Source: an uncultured Agathobacter sp. (lineage in GTDB: Bacteria > Bacillota > Clostridia > Lachnospirales > Lachnospiraceae). Taken from it: 50,299 nucleotides of DNA. Where the stretch lies: positions 1-50,299 of the forward strand of contig CAJUND010000021.1 of assembly GCA_910587655.1 (NCBI GenBank), written 5' to 3'. Each line of letters opens with the position of its first letter. Positions within the stretch are counted from its first letter, which is position 1. Position numbers and translations under genes: made by a program. The notes under the pieces are model-generated. The model was not told the DNA's origin. It saw only the letters and a list, made by a program, of their open reading frames with translations, and did not search any database. Below are positions 31,608 through 43,377 of the stretch, piece after piece.

Positions 31608-34600
31608 CTATTTTACTTTCACTTTCTTACAAGTTACCCAGCCGGAATAAATCCGCCTGCTCTTACCGTTTACCTTTACAGTCTTGTATGCCCGGATTCT
31701 TATATAGTAATTTTTCCCACTGGTCAGCTTTTTAATGGTCTTTTTTGTCTTACTGGACTTTACTTTTACTGTTTCAGCTTCTCCGAAACCTTTGCTTGAT
31801 GTATACTGTATTTCATACCCGGAAGCATCCCTGCTCTTTTTACTGCTTACTGCCAGAACTTTCTTTATTACTGCTTTTCACTGTAACCCCAGCAGGCTTG
31901 GCAAGTTTCTTTTTGTTTATTGTCTTTCCTTTTTTTACTGTTTTTCCACAGACCACACATACCGTATCTCCAGTATAGCCGCTTTCTGTGTAAGTCGCTG
32001 CTCTCTGGTTCTTCACAACTGTTTTCTCAGTATGGTTATGCGGGGGAGTCACTGTATCAGGAAGTTCTTTTACACCACTGTCTATAACCGCATCTTCTTT
32101 GCCGAAATCTGTTCCACCGGCTCCGCCGCCAGTACTTTCTCCAGTCCCAGTATCTGCAGTTCTGTCACCGGCATTTTCACCAGTATCTGTGCCCTGACTG
32201 GTATCTCCATTTCCGGCATCAGGATTTCCACCAGTTTCCCCGTTTCCCTCTTCCATATTGCCAGTTCCAATTTCTTCCTTTTCCGGTTCTCCAACCATCT
32301 CTGCTTCCTATACCGTTACAGTAATGGTCTTTACGGTATCTGTTCCTGCAACAGCAAGTTCCACCTGGTAGGTTCCTGGTATCACACCACTTAATTCTGC
32401 ATCCACGGATGATACCGAAGTATCAAGTCCCACCTCTGATGAAGAGCAACAAGTAAGCACCAGTTCCTCCTTGTAATTATTTACCCCAACAGCAACGGTC
32501 GTTTCCTCTTCATAGGCAAGCTGAATGCTGTCCTCACTGACAATACTGCACGAATTTGTAACCACAACACTTTCCTGGTATTCTTCCATTACATTTCCCG
32601 CATAGTTAGCTACGGTATCCGGCACACAGATTGTAAGCTTCAAACCTGCTTCCTGATTTTTACTGTAAATCAGCTTATAGATTCTGGCAAATATATTCCC
32701 GTCCTTATCTCTCTGAGAATCATTATAGGCAAGCGTGTATGCCACCTCCCTTCCATCAGCAGAGAGCAGTTTTATTTCGGAAACCGTATCCGGATTCATA
32801 TACTGGCTGAAAGTAACAAATACTGCAGCTGTGTCCGCAAATATGCTTTCCACCTCGGGTGCATCACTGGAAACAAGCGAAATGGATACGCCCGTCTGCT
32901 CTGGCGGAACCTCCATCCATTCACTGTATGCCGTCTCATACCCGTCCTTCGTAACGACAACCTGCCAGTATCCTTCCGGAACATCCCATGCAAACTCCCC
33001 GTCCTCATTTGTGGTAAGAGGGTTCATCTGAGAATATTCCAAGGCATCCCACCAAACAGCTTGTTTATCATCCAGTTTTTCCTTATAATAGATTTCCGTT
33101 GTTGCACCGGCAATACGGTTATTTTCCACACCCTCGTAAACATAGCCACTTGGATCAATTGAAAACATTAGCCAGATATTTGCAAAGAAATCCAATCCAT
33201 CTAAAACATTTAAGATTATGCCAACAAATAATGTAACCACCGCTGCTGCTATAATAGGGATATGAAGTAAAACTAATATTACAGACACAAGTCCTCCTAT
33301 CACAAAAATTGCATAGTCCTCAATGCTCTCTGCATAAATTCTGCTCTTAATCTGCTATTTTTCATCATCCGTCAGATTTGGGTTTCCTTCCACTTCCGCA
33401 ATACTTTTATTAAAATAAGCCTCCTGCGATATAATGCCTATAAAACTTGTTATCATAGATATAACTGACCCCGTATCTTCAAGAAGACCTGCCCCTATAG
33501 AAAAAGTCAATAAGTTCCATTCATCAGGCCCCTTAAAGCCATTAAGTATTTCGTTGGTTATATACTGCACAGAGTTATCATCCTTATTATACCTGACATA
33601 TGTTGTACTTCCATCATCTGTTTCAACCTTTTTAAACCCGTTATCCCTCAAATACTTCTGCGATGGCGGACTAATTGGTTCCTGGCTTACAGAAATATTA
33701 ACATCCGCAGATTCCGCCCCCCCTTGAAACGGTCACATTATAAGTCTCCTTATCCCCCTCCTTTTTATAACCATTCTGCGTCACCCTAACATCCTTAAGA
33801 CTCCCGGTACAGGCTTTCTTCTCAAGCACATTAAGTATAGACTTATAAGAAGCAGGATTTTCCGGATCTAACTTCAGCCTGGTGTTATCTTTTAATGTAT
33901 AGCTGACTGACAGCTGCCCCGGCACATAATTGTGGTTACCGGGATCAAAGTATCCCTGGGCAATAAATTCCCCGGATTTGCTTCTTCTGGCAGCCATATA
34001 TTTCTTCTTCCCGTTCTTTGTGCTTACAATTTTTACACTCTTAACCTTCTCATTATCCGAAAACGCAACCACAAACCTCTGTTCACAATTCGGACTGATA
34101 GAAACCACACGTTCCTGAAGTGGTTTTTTCAAGAAGGTCCTGCTCCCTCCAGTTGTCTTTTCCCGACTGGTAATACAGCATAAACTTTGTTACTTCCAGT
34201 ACACTTTCTTCATACTCCACATACCTGGTAACAGATACTGTGTCATCTTCAGCAAGCACCGCCTTTACAACATTGTCCCCTTTTTTCGTAAGCTGTATGG
34301 TTGTGCTGTAGTCTCCTGCCGCATCTGCCTTTACCATATCTGCCTTTTCATCATTGACATAAATGCAGACGGTCCGGAGAGGGTTTGTTACGCCCTGGAT
34401 GTACAGTTCCCCGGTTGTTGTCGTATCCGAACATTCCATGCTCAGGGACGGCATTTCAAGGGTGATTGTGCCAATTACCTCCGTAAACTGCTCCCCGTCT
34501 TTTTCATATATCAGCGCAGCATATGTTGCAATCTTCCCTGTGCCCTCTGCTTTCAACATGATACTAATATGCCCTTCGGATTCACTGACCGGAATGCGGA

Positions 34601-37600
34601 GGATCTGCTCGGAAGAATCATATACTCCATCTGCTATCGGCATATATTCCCCGTCCAGTTCAATATATTCAAGGGACAGCTCCATTCCATCCGGAATTAT
34701 CACCTCGATATACGGATCCTGAAGTTCGGCAAATGACTCTTTTTTACATGAATAGTCAATGTAAAATGAAGTGTACTTTCCGTATGAAATTTTTGCCGCC
34801 GTATAGTAATAGCTGCTGTTTTCCCTGTCAAGGACATCTGCAGAGCCGTTCTCATACCTGCCGGTAAAAACAACAAGCAGACCGCTTTTAATTGCAGCAT
34901 ACATTCCCGGGGAATTTTCGGAAACATATGCAGTTGCTTCCCTGCCAACACCGGAAAATGTGTCTTTTCCAATATTCACAAGCTGGTCCGGTCAGTTTAT
35001 TGTTTTTAAACTGCTGCATGAATAAAAGCCCCTTGTTTCTATTGTGGTTAGAGTCTCCGGAACAGTAACTGTCGTAAGCTTTCTTGCATCTGCAAGTGCA
35101 TATGCCGGGATACTGACACGCCCGTCCTCAAAAACTACGGATTCCACATTGCTGTATGCCAGGGAATTTTTCATGGAAGTCACGGTCCTGGGGATTGTAA
35201 CAGATGTAATTCCACTGTATGCGAATGCACGCTCTCCAATCTGCCTTAATTTTTCCGGCAGGCGGATGGAAGTAAGTTTACCCGCGCCAAAAAACATTCC
35301 GTCCGGAATCACACGTATTTCTTCATCCAGTTCCAGTGACGTAATATTACTTCCATAAAACGCCCGAAACATGCTGGATACTGAAGCTGGAATGTAAAGC
35401 TCTTCAACACCTGAATCCTGGAATGCATCACTGCCGATTGTGGTAAGTGTCTTTGGCAGTTCGACTGAGGTAAGTGATGTTGTTCCGTCAAAAGCATTAT
35501 CTCCAATTGTTTTCAACCCTCTGGCAGTATAATATCCGTAAGCCTGGAAGCGCCTCTGAATGCCCCGTTTGGAATGGCGGAAATATTCTTATCCACATTC
35601 ACTTTTTCAATGCTGCTTCCATTAAATGCGGAATTCATGCGTGTAACGGAAAGAGGTATATCTATTTCCGTAATTCCGGTTCCATAAAACGCATAAGAAC
35701 CAATGTTTTCTACGCTGTTCGGAATCTTCATTTCCGTGAGCGATTTGCAGTTATAAAATGCACTGCTTCCAATTCTTGTCACGCCCTCCGGTATAACCAG
35801 TCTCGTCAGTTCAGCCGCATCACGAAACATTCCGTCCGGAATTTCTGTCATGTTTGACGGAAATTCCACTGTTGTCACACTGCTGCCCGATAACATGCCA
35901 TTTGCGGAAGTAATCTTTGCATTTAACCTGATAAAGGTAATTCCTGTGCCTTTAATAAACTCACTGCCAATGGTTGTTACACTCTCCGGAATTGTCAGTT
36001 CCTCCAGTTTGCTGCATTCATAAAATGCCTTTGATCCGATTTCTTCTGTCGTATCCGCCAGCGTAATATCTGATAATGCGGGCGCCCCATCAAATATGCC
36101 GGACGGCACCGATTTCATTCCATCCTCAAGCACTGCCTCTTCAATGGAACTGCCATAAAATGCACTATCGGCGGATGTAACTGCTGCAGGCACACGGATA
36201 CTGGCAACTTTTGTTCCTGCCATAAATTCACGGCCTAACTGCCTGACGCCTGACGGCAGTGTAATGGCATTCATTTTCCCACACCGTCCAAAAGCCCTTA
36301 CTCCAACTGACACAAGACTATCCGGAAGTGATATGTCTGCAAGCTCTGCATTGTTATAAAATGCCTCCTGACCAATTTCTGTGATGGAATCCGGCAGCTG
36401 AACCTGGGCAAGCTTTCCGGCTCCATAAAATATGCTGTCAGGCAGTTTTGTCATTCCGGACACCACATCTGCATGTTTAATCATGCTGCCCTGAAATGCC
36501 CGGACGGCCTTTGTTACCGTTGCCGGAACAGTTATATCTGTAACTCCGCTTCCTTCAAGGAAGCCATATCCTAATGTGGTCACACCGTCCGGCAGTGACA
36601 GTTCTGTAAGATTTGAACAATTTTTAAACGCATTGTTTCCAATTGCCGTAACTCCTGCCGGCAGACGGATTTTGGAAAGTGATGAATTATAAAATACCGA
36701 TGGCTCGATTTCTGTTAAAGTATCCGGCAGAACTATCTCTGACAAGGATTTTGTATTTGCAAATATTCCATTAGGAAGCTTTGTCATTCCAGGTTCTATA
36801 ACCGCTTTTTCTATGGCACTTTCTCCAAAAGCACTATTCGCGTATGTAACCGTATTAGGAATCATAATCTCTTTTACCGCTGTATTTCTCAGAATATTAT
36901 TTCCTAAACGGGTTACCCCGGATGGAATATCCAGACGTTCCAGTTTTGAACAGTTTAAAAATGCATTCTCCCGTATAACAGTTAAATTTTCAGGAAGGGT
37001 GACATCAGTTAATGATTCGTCATTTGTAAAAGCATATGCCCCTATCATTTTTACAGAATCCGGAATTGACACCGTTTCCAGTTTTTTTGCCGACTGAAAC
37101 AGGCTGTCCGGAATATTTTCCATTCCGGAAGATAATACTGCCGTAACCAGACCGAATCCTGAAATGCACCGGCCCCCTCCGTAAGTGCTGATGGAATTTT
37201 TATACTTGTGATTCCGCTGTTTCTAAAACAATATCCCCCTATGAATGAAAGTTTCTCAGGAAGTGTAATTGTTTCAAGTGAAGTACATCCATCAAAAGCA
37301 CACGTTCCTATCTCAGTTACCGTTTCCGGCAATTCAACAGCTTTAATACAACGTGCACTGCTGCAGATAAAATCGGGAACTTTTGTGGTTCCGTCTGTAA
37401 ATGTGACCTTTTCCACGCTGCTACCGCGTAAAACATTTCTCCCATCTTTAAAAGTCCTGGGAAATGTAATCTCCGTTAGCGCTGAACCGGAAAATACATC
37501 ACTTCCAGTTATAATTAATCCTTCCGGAAGATCTATCGTTTGCAGCTGACTGCAGTTTTGAAATGCTTTAGCATCAATTATCTGCAGTTTATCTGACAAT

Positions 37601-37941
37601 ACTATATCTGTAAGATTCGTGCAGTTTGCAAATGCCTCTGCACCAATTTCCCTGATGGTATCAGGCATTACAATCGTTTCTATTTTATCATCATCTTTAA
37701 ATACATTATATGAAATACTAACTACCGGACAGTCCTCAAGTTCTTCCGGAATCATGACATTCGCATCAGAACCGGTGTATTTCGTTATTGATATTTCATT
37801 TCCCCTTTTATCATAAATAAAATCCCCTTCTGTTTCTGTACCTGTCCCGTTACAGCTTTCTGCAAATGTTATAACCGCATTATTACATAGCAACATGGCA
37901 AAAACCAGCATGCAGCAAATGATTCTCTTTCGTAATTTCAT
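31608..37941 (-). pseudogene. BspA-like leucine-rich-repeat surface protein, heavily disrupted
   Basis: Ancestrally about 2,100 residues. The start at 37941 (GGGGAG upstream) opens a signal peptide (IICCMLVFAMLLCNNAVITF). LRR_5-type repeats of about 23 residues follow (pattern LPxxLTxIGxxAFxxCxxL, with shorter AFxGSSIExxxL forms), running to about 34.9 kb. Then come beta-rich domains, two membrane-like stretches near 33.3-33.2 kb, a carboxypeptidase-regulatory-like repeat (NEDGEFAWDVPEGYWQVVV), a Gly/Thr/Asp linker, and a C-terminal Fn3-like domain (SGYEIQYTSSKGFGEAETV) to 31608. Lesions: frameshifts near 37152, 35517, 34124, 33717 and 31865, and in-frame stops at 34992 (TGA), 33355 (TAG) and 32308 (TAG). 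Translation restored across each lesion keeps repeat or domain continuity. Confidence 0.88.
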
Positions 37942-37989
37942 TTTCTCTCCCCTGTTTCTTTTCATTATAATGGAAATAATCAGTTCGTA

Positions 37990-38019
37990 ATTATACGCTA
38001 TAACAATTTTAAGAGTCAA
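37990..38019 (-). promoter_or_regulatory. Sigma-A promoter of the leucine-rich-repeat gene
   Basis: Minus strand TTGACT (38019-38014), 18-bp spacer, TATAAT (37995-37990), about 50 bases before the start codon. The promoter is intact though the gene is broken. Confidence 0.75.
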
Positions 38020-38058
38020 TGAAATTATCACTTCACGTCACAATTTGTTCTCTTCTGG

Positions 38059-39039
38059 CTATTTCGTATACATTTTAACCAGAAACCTGCTTCCCTCCCC
38101 CTCCGCACTTTCCGCCTCAATCGTCCCGTTCTGGCGCAGAATCACCTGCTTTGCCATGGCAAGACCGATACCGATGCTGTCCTTTGCGCTGTGCTTTCCT
38201 TTATAAAAGCGTTCAAAAATATGCGGCAGATCCTCTTTTGCTATCCCGCACCCGTTATCCTCTATCTGGATATTTGTGGAAAAGTTATTCTGCCAGACCG
38301 AAATCCGCACGCAGCCGCCCTCTCCGGTGTGTTCGATGCAGTTTTTGATGATGTTGGACAGTGCTTCCGCTGTCCAGGAAATGTCACAGTTCATGCAGAT
38401 TTTTGCATCACACTCCAGAGCCAGGGTTATGTTTTGCACTTCCGCAAGAAGTTCCAGCGGTGCAGCCGCGCGCGAAAGCAGCGTTTCTGCCGGCACTGTT
38501 TCCGGTTTTAATTTAAGAACGTCCGCTTCCAGCTGGGAAAGTGTTAAAAGGTTGTGCACAAGCCAGGTGATTTTTGCGGTCTGGTGGTCAATCTTTTCCA
38601 CAAATCCTGCCCTCTTTTCCGGCGGCAGATCAGGGTTCTTTAACAAATCTGTCATAATTGTAATTCCTGCCAGCGGTGTCTTTATCTGGTGGGAGATATC
38701 AGACAGCATGTCCGCAAGGTAACGTTTCTGCTGTCCTTCACGGTCGGACTGTTCTTTCAGGAGCGTAACCAGCTTGTATATCTCACTTTGCAGGATTCCG
38801 AGGTCATCTCCCCGGCATTCATCAAAATCCGGCAGTATGACTGCATCCTGGAGCTTTGTCAGATAAAGAATCAAAACGCTTATCCGCTTTTTATACGAAT
38901 AAGCGGTAATAATATCACACAAAACCATTCCGAAAGTACTCAGCAACAAAATAATGCAGGCAGTCTTCCAACTGCCTGCTATTATGCATAAAACTGCTGC
39001 CGCTGCAGCAATTAAAAATTTCAGATACAGATATGTCAT
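38059..39039 (-). CDS. Sensor histidine kinase, short two-helix type
   Basis: Kinase of 326 residues with two N-terminal membrane helices (about 5-25 and 28-47) and almost no extracellular loop, like intramembrane-sensing BceS kinases. The H-box is DISHQIKTPLAG, the N-box SNIIKNCIEHTGEG, then DNGCGI and GIGLAMAK ATP-lid motifs. Its ATG overlaps the regulator stop by 4 bases. Together with the ABC genes it suggests a transporter-sensing module for a cell-envelope antibiotic or peptide. Confidence 0.92.
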   Translation of the reverse strand: MTYLYLKFLIAAAAAVLCIIAGSWKTACIILLLSTFGMVLCDIITAYSYKKRISVLILYLTKLQDAVILPDFDECRGDDLGILQSEIYKLVTLLKEQSDREGQQKRYLADMLSDISHQIKTPLAGITIMTDLLKNPDLPPEKRAGFVEKIDHQTAKITWLVHNLLTLSQLEADVLKLKPETVPAETLLSRAAAPLELLAEVQNITLALECDAKICMNCDISWTAEALSNIIKNCIEHTGEGGCVRISVWQNNFSTNIQIEDNGCGIAKEDLPHIFERFYKGKHSAKDSIGIGLAMAKQVILRQNGTIEAESAEGEGSRFLVKMYTK

Positions 39040-39719
39040 AAGTCCTCCATAAGATATCCCAGTCCCCGGACTGTCCGGATCAGCTGTGCCCCTTCGGTTT
39101 CCCCAAGTTTTTTGCGGAGCCGTTTGATATAAACGCTTAAGGTATTGCCATTCACATATTCCCCCGCATCATCCCACAGCTGGTTTAAAATCTGTGTCCG
39201 TGACAGGATCTGCCCCCTGTGGTTCAGAAAAACCAGAAGCAGCCGGTATTCCATTGCCGTCAGAAGAATTTCCTCGTTGCCGCGGCTGACCTTACCTGTC
39301 TGCAGATTAACTGTATTTTCTCCCACTGTAACAATCGTTGATTCATTTTTTCCGGTTTTCCCGCTGCGTCTTACGATGGCTTTCATCCGGGCAAGTAGCT
39401 CCCGGATGCGGAACGGCTTTGCGATATAGTCATCCGCCCCAAGCTCCAGTGCGCGCACAGTGCTGACCTCATCATCACATGCCGTAAGAAACAGCACCGG
39501 CACATCACTCTTTCTGCGTATCTGCTCACAAAGATCAATTCCGTTTCCATCCGGCAGCATCACGTCCAGAAGGCAGAAGTCGGGCAGCTGCCTGTTATGC
39601 AGGAGGGCGGCTGCCTCTGCGAATGTTTCAGCCGTCCAGACCTCATATCCCTCCTGCAGGAGGGAATACCGCAGTCCTTCGAGTATAATTTCATCATCTT
39701 CCACAATCAGAACGGTCAC
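39036..39719 (-). CDS. OmpR/PhoB-type response regulator
   Basis: Response regulator of 227 residues. The receiver has DDE, phospho-acceptor aspartate in FCLLDVMLPDGNG, and the KPF lysine; the winged-helix domain (about 130-227) has EYRLLLVFLNHRGQILSR and YIKRLRKKLGE. I start at the GTG at 39719, 6 bases after GGAGG. It lies 33 bases after the permease gene and probably controls this operon. Confidence 0.94.
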   Translation of the reverse strand: MTVLIVEDDEIILEGLRYSLLQEGYEVWTAETFAEAAALLHNRQLPDFCLLDVMLPDGNGIDLCEQIRRKSDVPVLFLTACDDEVSTVRALELGADDYIAKPFRIRELLARMKAIVRRSGKTGKNESTIVTVGENTVNLQTGKVSRGNEEILLTAMEYRLLLVFLNHRGQILSRTQILNQLWDDAGEYVNGNTLSVYIKRLRKKLGETEGAQLIRTVRGLGYLMEDL

Positions 39720-39752
39720 TTTTTTCCTCCGAATATACAAGCTAAATATATA

Positions 39753-42539
39753 TTATACAATATTTTTTTGTATATTTTCAATCAGATTCCGGCTGCTTTC
39801 CTTATTAAAAAAGTAAATACTCAGTCCTGCCATCGCTGCCCCAGTGACAGCAACTGCCAGGATTCCCTGGACATACGGTATCTGAAATTCCACCTTTCCA
39901 AACCACCCACTTAAAACCCTGTATATCACAGCAGTCAGAATACCGGAAATAATGGACGCCGCCACAATACTCTGCCCCAGTATTCTTGTGTTTTCCAGCA
40001 GAAGCATTCTGCGCATCTGCTTTTTTGTCATTCCGACGGATTCCATAACTGCAAATTCCTTCCGGCGTTCTGCGATACTTCCTCCAATGGAGCTGACCAG
40101 GTTAATCAGGCAGATTATGGATGTCAGGACAACAAAACACATCAGAAGAATATCCGTGATTTTCACTAGTGCCGTCACAATGTCTTTTATCATCTCCGAG
40201 TCGCTTTTGGTACTGAATGACAGAAAGTTATCTTCGCTGGCAAGCTGCGTCAGCTGCCGGAACATATTTTTGTCCGCTTTATCCAGCTGTATGCGTAAAT
40301 CCTTCATCATCATGGAGGAAATATCCGAATGTCCCATTTTCTCTGCAAGTTCACGTGCTTCGGATTTATCCATAATAATCCACAAATGCTCGCCATGAAC
40401 TGTAAAATATTCCTCCAAATCCTTATTTGTGGCAAATCCCGCCACCTGAACCGGAATTTCCTTCAGTTCCCCGGTTTTCCGGTCAGACGCCCACAGGGAA
40501 AATGCATCCCCCTGCCTTAAATCGGTTACTTTATTCAGATGAAAACTATGGTACCGCTTCGGACCGCCCGCATTAATGATACAGTTATCCGTGGAAAGCG
40601 TTGCATCATTGACAAAAATTACCCCCTCATCCAGCGCGCCAATGCGTTTTTTCAGCTGCTGCAGGCTGTCATCATCCAGCACCTGTATGGATATGTTTGT
40701 CATGCCCCCCTCTTTGTATCCCTTTTCAAATTCCTCGCTGGAGAGTTCGCGGTGCATATACTGGTTTACAATATCATGGTATGCATTCCAGTATTCCTCT
40801 CCCGGTATTTCATTTTCTACGACTGCGGCAAACATTCCCGTGTACCAGGTTTCCACGTTTCTGACATTTTTATCCGCCAGCAGTTGTTCTTCCACGGCTT
40901 CCATCTTTGCATCTGCATGTTTCCAGTCTTCCGAGTCGTAACCCTCCCACAGCGCCAGTATCCACTGGTTTTCATTCAGTTTCATCTCCAGGGTTGCAGA
41001 GGAATTCAGCTTTTTTTCCATGGCAATCGTATGAACTGCCTGGGAACTGAATGCTGTCACAAACAGAAGCACCATAAATACAATTCCTGCCATACGGATG
41101 CTTCCTGATTTTTTCCGCTGTCTTTTAACAAAGCATGCCGCCAGATAGCCTTCCGCCCCCGCCCGTAATTTTCCTGCCTTTATCCTGTATTTTATGTCCG
41201 CTTTTCCGTAATTACCGCGGATACTATCTACCGCACCGGCCTTTGCAATCCTGCGTGCCGGGAAAAACGAGGACAAAAACACCGAAACCGAGCTTAACAG
41301 TATAATGACAGCCAGTGCGGACACGGATATGTGCAGTCTGACCGGAATATTCTCCCCCGGTCCAAGCAAAAGCTGGATATACGGACGAATCAGGTGCATA
41401 CCCAGTTTTACAATCCCGGCACCTGCAAGGATTCCCACCGGCAGTGAAACGGCAAGCAGAAAAAATGCTTCATAATAGATACTGCTCCTGCGCTGTTTTG
41501 CCGTTGCACCAACGGAAGAGAACATTCCAAGATACCGGCTCCTCTCCCGGAAGGAAAGATTAAATACATTAGAAATCAGAATCACGGATGTGAGCATAAT
41601 CAGCACTACAAAAAAGACTGTCATACCCGTTACCAGGACATTAAAGGTGGAGTCAGATGACTTTCCCGAAAGTACCATCCGGTAATCGTTGATTTTTATG
41701 TTTCCTTCGCCCGCAACTGACACCAGCTCCCCGAATCCGCGGGGAAGATGTTCCGTGTCAAGCCTTAGCAGCAGCTGCACGTCGCTGCGCTTTACTGACG
41801 TTTTTTTGTTTTCCGCAGTCAGGGCTGCATAGCCTGCCGCCCCATTCTGCTCATAAGCAGGCGCATCCATGAACCCGACAATTTTATATTCTTTCTTCTC
41901 TCCTGTCATTTCATGGTTTTCCCGGAAGCTTTCATTTTCCCCGTAATAAGGGAAATTCCACGGCACTTCCAGTGTTTCTCCCCGTTTAAGCTCCATGGAA
42001 AACAGTGGAAAGACGGTGGCTTCTGCATCCTTCTGGATTCCCGTCAGAAAACGGCGAAAAAATTCAACGTCCACGGTATCCCCGATTTCCAGCTTTGCCC
42101 CGTCTTCCACGGCGGTCTGGCTCACCACCAGCTCCCTGTCATTTTCCGGCAGCCGCCCGCTGCTAACGGATATGTTCATCCATTCAAAACAGCCGGGACT
42201 GTATGCCCTCACTTCCAGATACGGATGTTCTCCAGGATTTCCGGACTGGCGAAAATCTGTCATGCCAAGGGAATATGCCTGCGCGGTATCCATAACATAG
42301 GGCAGCTTTTTTACCCTGTTTATTTTTTCCTGGTCCATCTGCTGCAGGCTCACATCCCACTTCCCGGATTGCAGTGAGGCAACCTCCAGCAGATAATTGA
42401 CTGCCGTGTCCTTTCCTGCAAACACACATGTCATTAAAAGTACCATAAGCGTGATTCCAAAAAATGTAACAAAAGTTCTTTTTCTGTTCAGACGCATATA
42501 CTGGCGGGTGACATAGTGGACAATGTTATGTTTTTTCAT
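39753..42539 (-). CDS. ABC transporter permease with two FtsX domains
   Basis: Membrane protein of 928 residues with about eight helices arranged as two FtsX units: helix near 20-45, a large extracellular region of about 260 residues, three helices (about 310-440), then a second set with helices near 480 and three more at the C-terminus (about 795-920). MacB/YknZ-like proteins of this kind do not import; they couple ATP use to extracytoplasmic work such as peptide resistance. The ATG overlaps the ATPase stop (ATGA). Confidence 0.92.
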   Translation of the reverse strand: MKKHNIVHYVTRQYMRLNRKRTFVTFFGITLMVLLMTCVFAGKDTAVNYLLEVASLQSGKWDVSLQQMDQEKINRVKKLPYVMDTAQAYSLGMTDFRQSGNPGEHPYLEVRAYSPGCFEWMNISVSSGRLPENDRELVVSQTAVEDGAKLEIGDTVDVEFFRRFLTGIQKDAEATVFPLFSMELKRGETLEVPWNFPYYGENESFRENHEMTGEKKEYKIVGFMDAPAYEQNGAAGYAALTAENKKTSVKRSDVQLLLRLDTEHLPRGFGELVSVAGEGNIKINDYRMVLSGKSSDSTFNVLVTGMTVFFVVLIMLTSVILISNVFNLSFRERSRYLGMFSSVGATAKQRRSSIYYEAFFLLAVSLPVGILAGAGIVKLGMHLIRPYIQLLLGPGENIPVRLHISVSALAVIILLSSVSVFLSSFFPARRIAKAGAVDSIRGNYGKADIKYRIKAGKLRAGAEGYLAACFVKRQRKKSGSIRMAGIVFMVLLFVTAFSSQAVHTIAMEKKLNSSATLEMKLNENQWILALWEGYDSEDWKHADAKMEAVEEQLLADKNVRNVETWYTGMFAAVVENEIPGEEYWNAYHDIVNQYMHRELSSEEFEKGYKEGGMTNISIQVLDDDSLQQLKKRIGALDEGVIFVNDATLSTDNCIINAGGPKRYHSFHLNKVTDLRQGDAFSLWASDRKTGELKEIPVQVAGFATNKDLEEYFTVHGEHLWIIMDKSEARELAEKMGHSDISSMMMKDLRIQLDKADKNMFRQLTQLASEDNFLSFSTKSDSEMIKDIVTALVKITDILLMCFVVLTSIICLINLVSSIGGSIAERRKEFAVMESVGMTKKQMRRMLLLENTRILGQSIVAASIISGILTAVIYRVLSGWFGKVEFQIPYVQGILAVAVTGAAMAGLSIYFFNKESSRNLIENIQKNIV

Positions 42540-43237
42540 GCCACTCCACCTCCTGACACGCGGATTTTCTCGTCTTTTTTTATTTTTCCATCCTCAAAAT
42601 ACAGCATTCTGTCCGCCTGCAGCGCGATACTCTCGTCATGCGTGATAAGAATGAGCGTCTGCTTCTGGTCATGGTTGGATTTCTTTAACAGATTCATGAT
42701 TTCCTCACCATTTTTCCGGTCCAGATTTCCCGTCGGTTCGTCCGCGAGCACTATCGCCGGATGGTTAAAGACGGCGCGTCCGATGGACACTCTCTGCTGC
42801 TGTCCGCCGGACAACTGGCTCGGCAGATTATTTCTGCGCTCTGTTAGTCCCATCTGCTCCACCACCAGGTTCAGCCGCTCCTCATCCAGCTTTCTGCCAT
42901 CCAGCAGATGGGGCAGTACAATATTTTCATCCACATTTAAGACCGGAAGCAGGTTATAAAACTGGTAAACTATCCCAATCTGTCTTCTGCGGAATATGGC
43001 AAGCTTATCCTCCGGCAGTGCATGGATATCCGTATCGCTGATGTATACTTTTCCGTCTGTCGGTCTGTCCACCCCGCCCAGAATATGAAGCAGTGTGGAC
43101 TTTCCGCTTCCGGACGGACCCACAATCGCCACAAATTCCCCTTTTTCCACGGAAAAAGACACATCATCCAGCGCTTTTACCTGGTTGTCACCGGTTCCGT
43201 ATATTTTGGACAGATGTTCACACCGTAATATTTCCAT
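42536..43237 (-). CDS. ABC transporter ATP-binding protein (MacB/LolD type)
   Basis: ATPase of 233 residues: Walker A GPSGSGKST, Q-loop region YQFYNLLP, signature LSGGQQQRV, Walker B IVLADEPTGNLD, and switch histidine ITHDES. The ATG at 43237 is preceded by GGGAG; the in-frame ATG at 43258 lacks one. First gene of the operon ATPase, permease, regulator, kinase. Confidence 0.95.
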   Translation of the reverse strand: MEILRCEHLSKIYGTGDNQVKALDDVSFSVEKGEFVAIVGPSGSGKSTLLHILGGVDRPTDGKVYISDTDIHALPEDKLAIFRRRQIGIVYQFYNLLPVLNVDENIVLPHLLDGRKLDEERLNLVVEQMGLTERRNNLPSQLSGGQQQRVSIGRAVFNHPAIVLADEPTGNLDRKNGEEIMNLLKKSNHDQKQTLILITHDESIALQADRMLYFEDGKIKKDEKIRVSGGGVA

Positions 43238-43377
43238 GTTCTGTTGTCTCCCTTCCATTCATCTGATATGTTTATTATATAACTGCAAGATGACACTGAT
43301 GTGAACGGGAAAGTGACAATTTTGTCATGAAAGGAATACGGTGAAAAAGCCAAATCCTGCCGGCTGCACTCCTGCGT

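Noticed and set aside
34992..34994. TGA as a possible recoded (selenocysteine or readthrough) codon
   Set aside because: The position is a hydrophobic repeat position, no selenocysteine element follows, and other stops and frameshifts interrupt the same gene.
34992..37941. Regular 60-70-base periodicity that could suggest a repeat array or CRISPR
   Set aside because: The period follows protein repeats (leucine-rich units) with variable DNA; there are no identical repeats with unique spacers.
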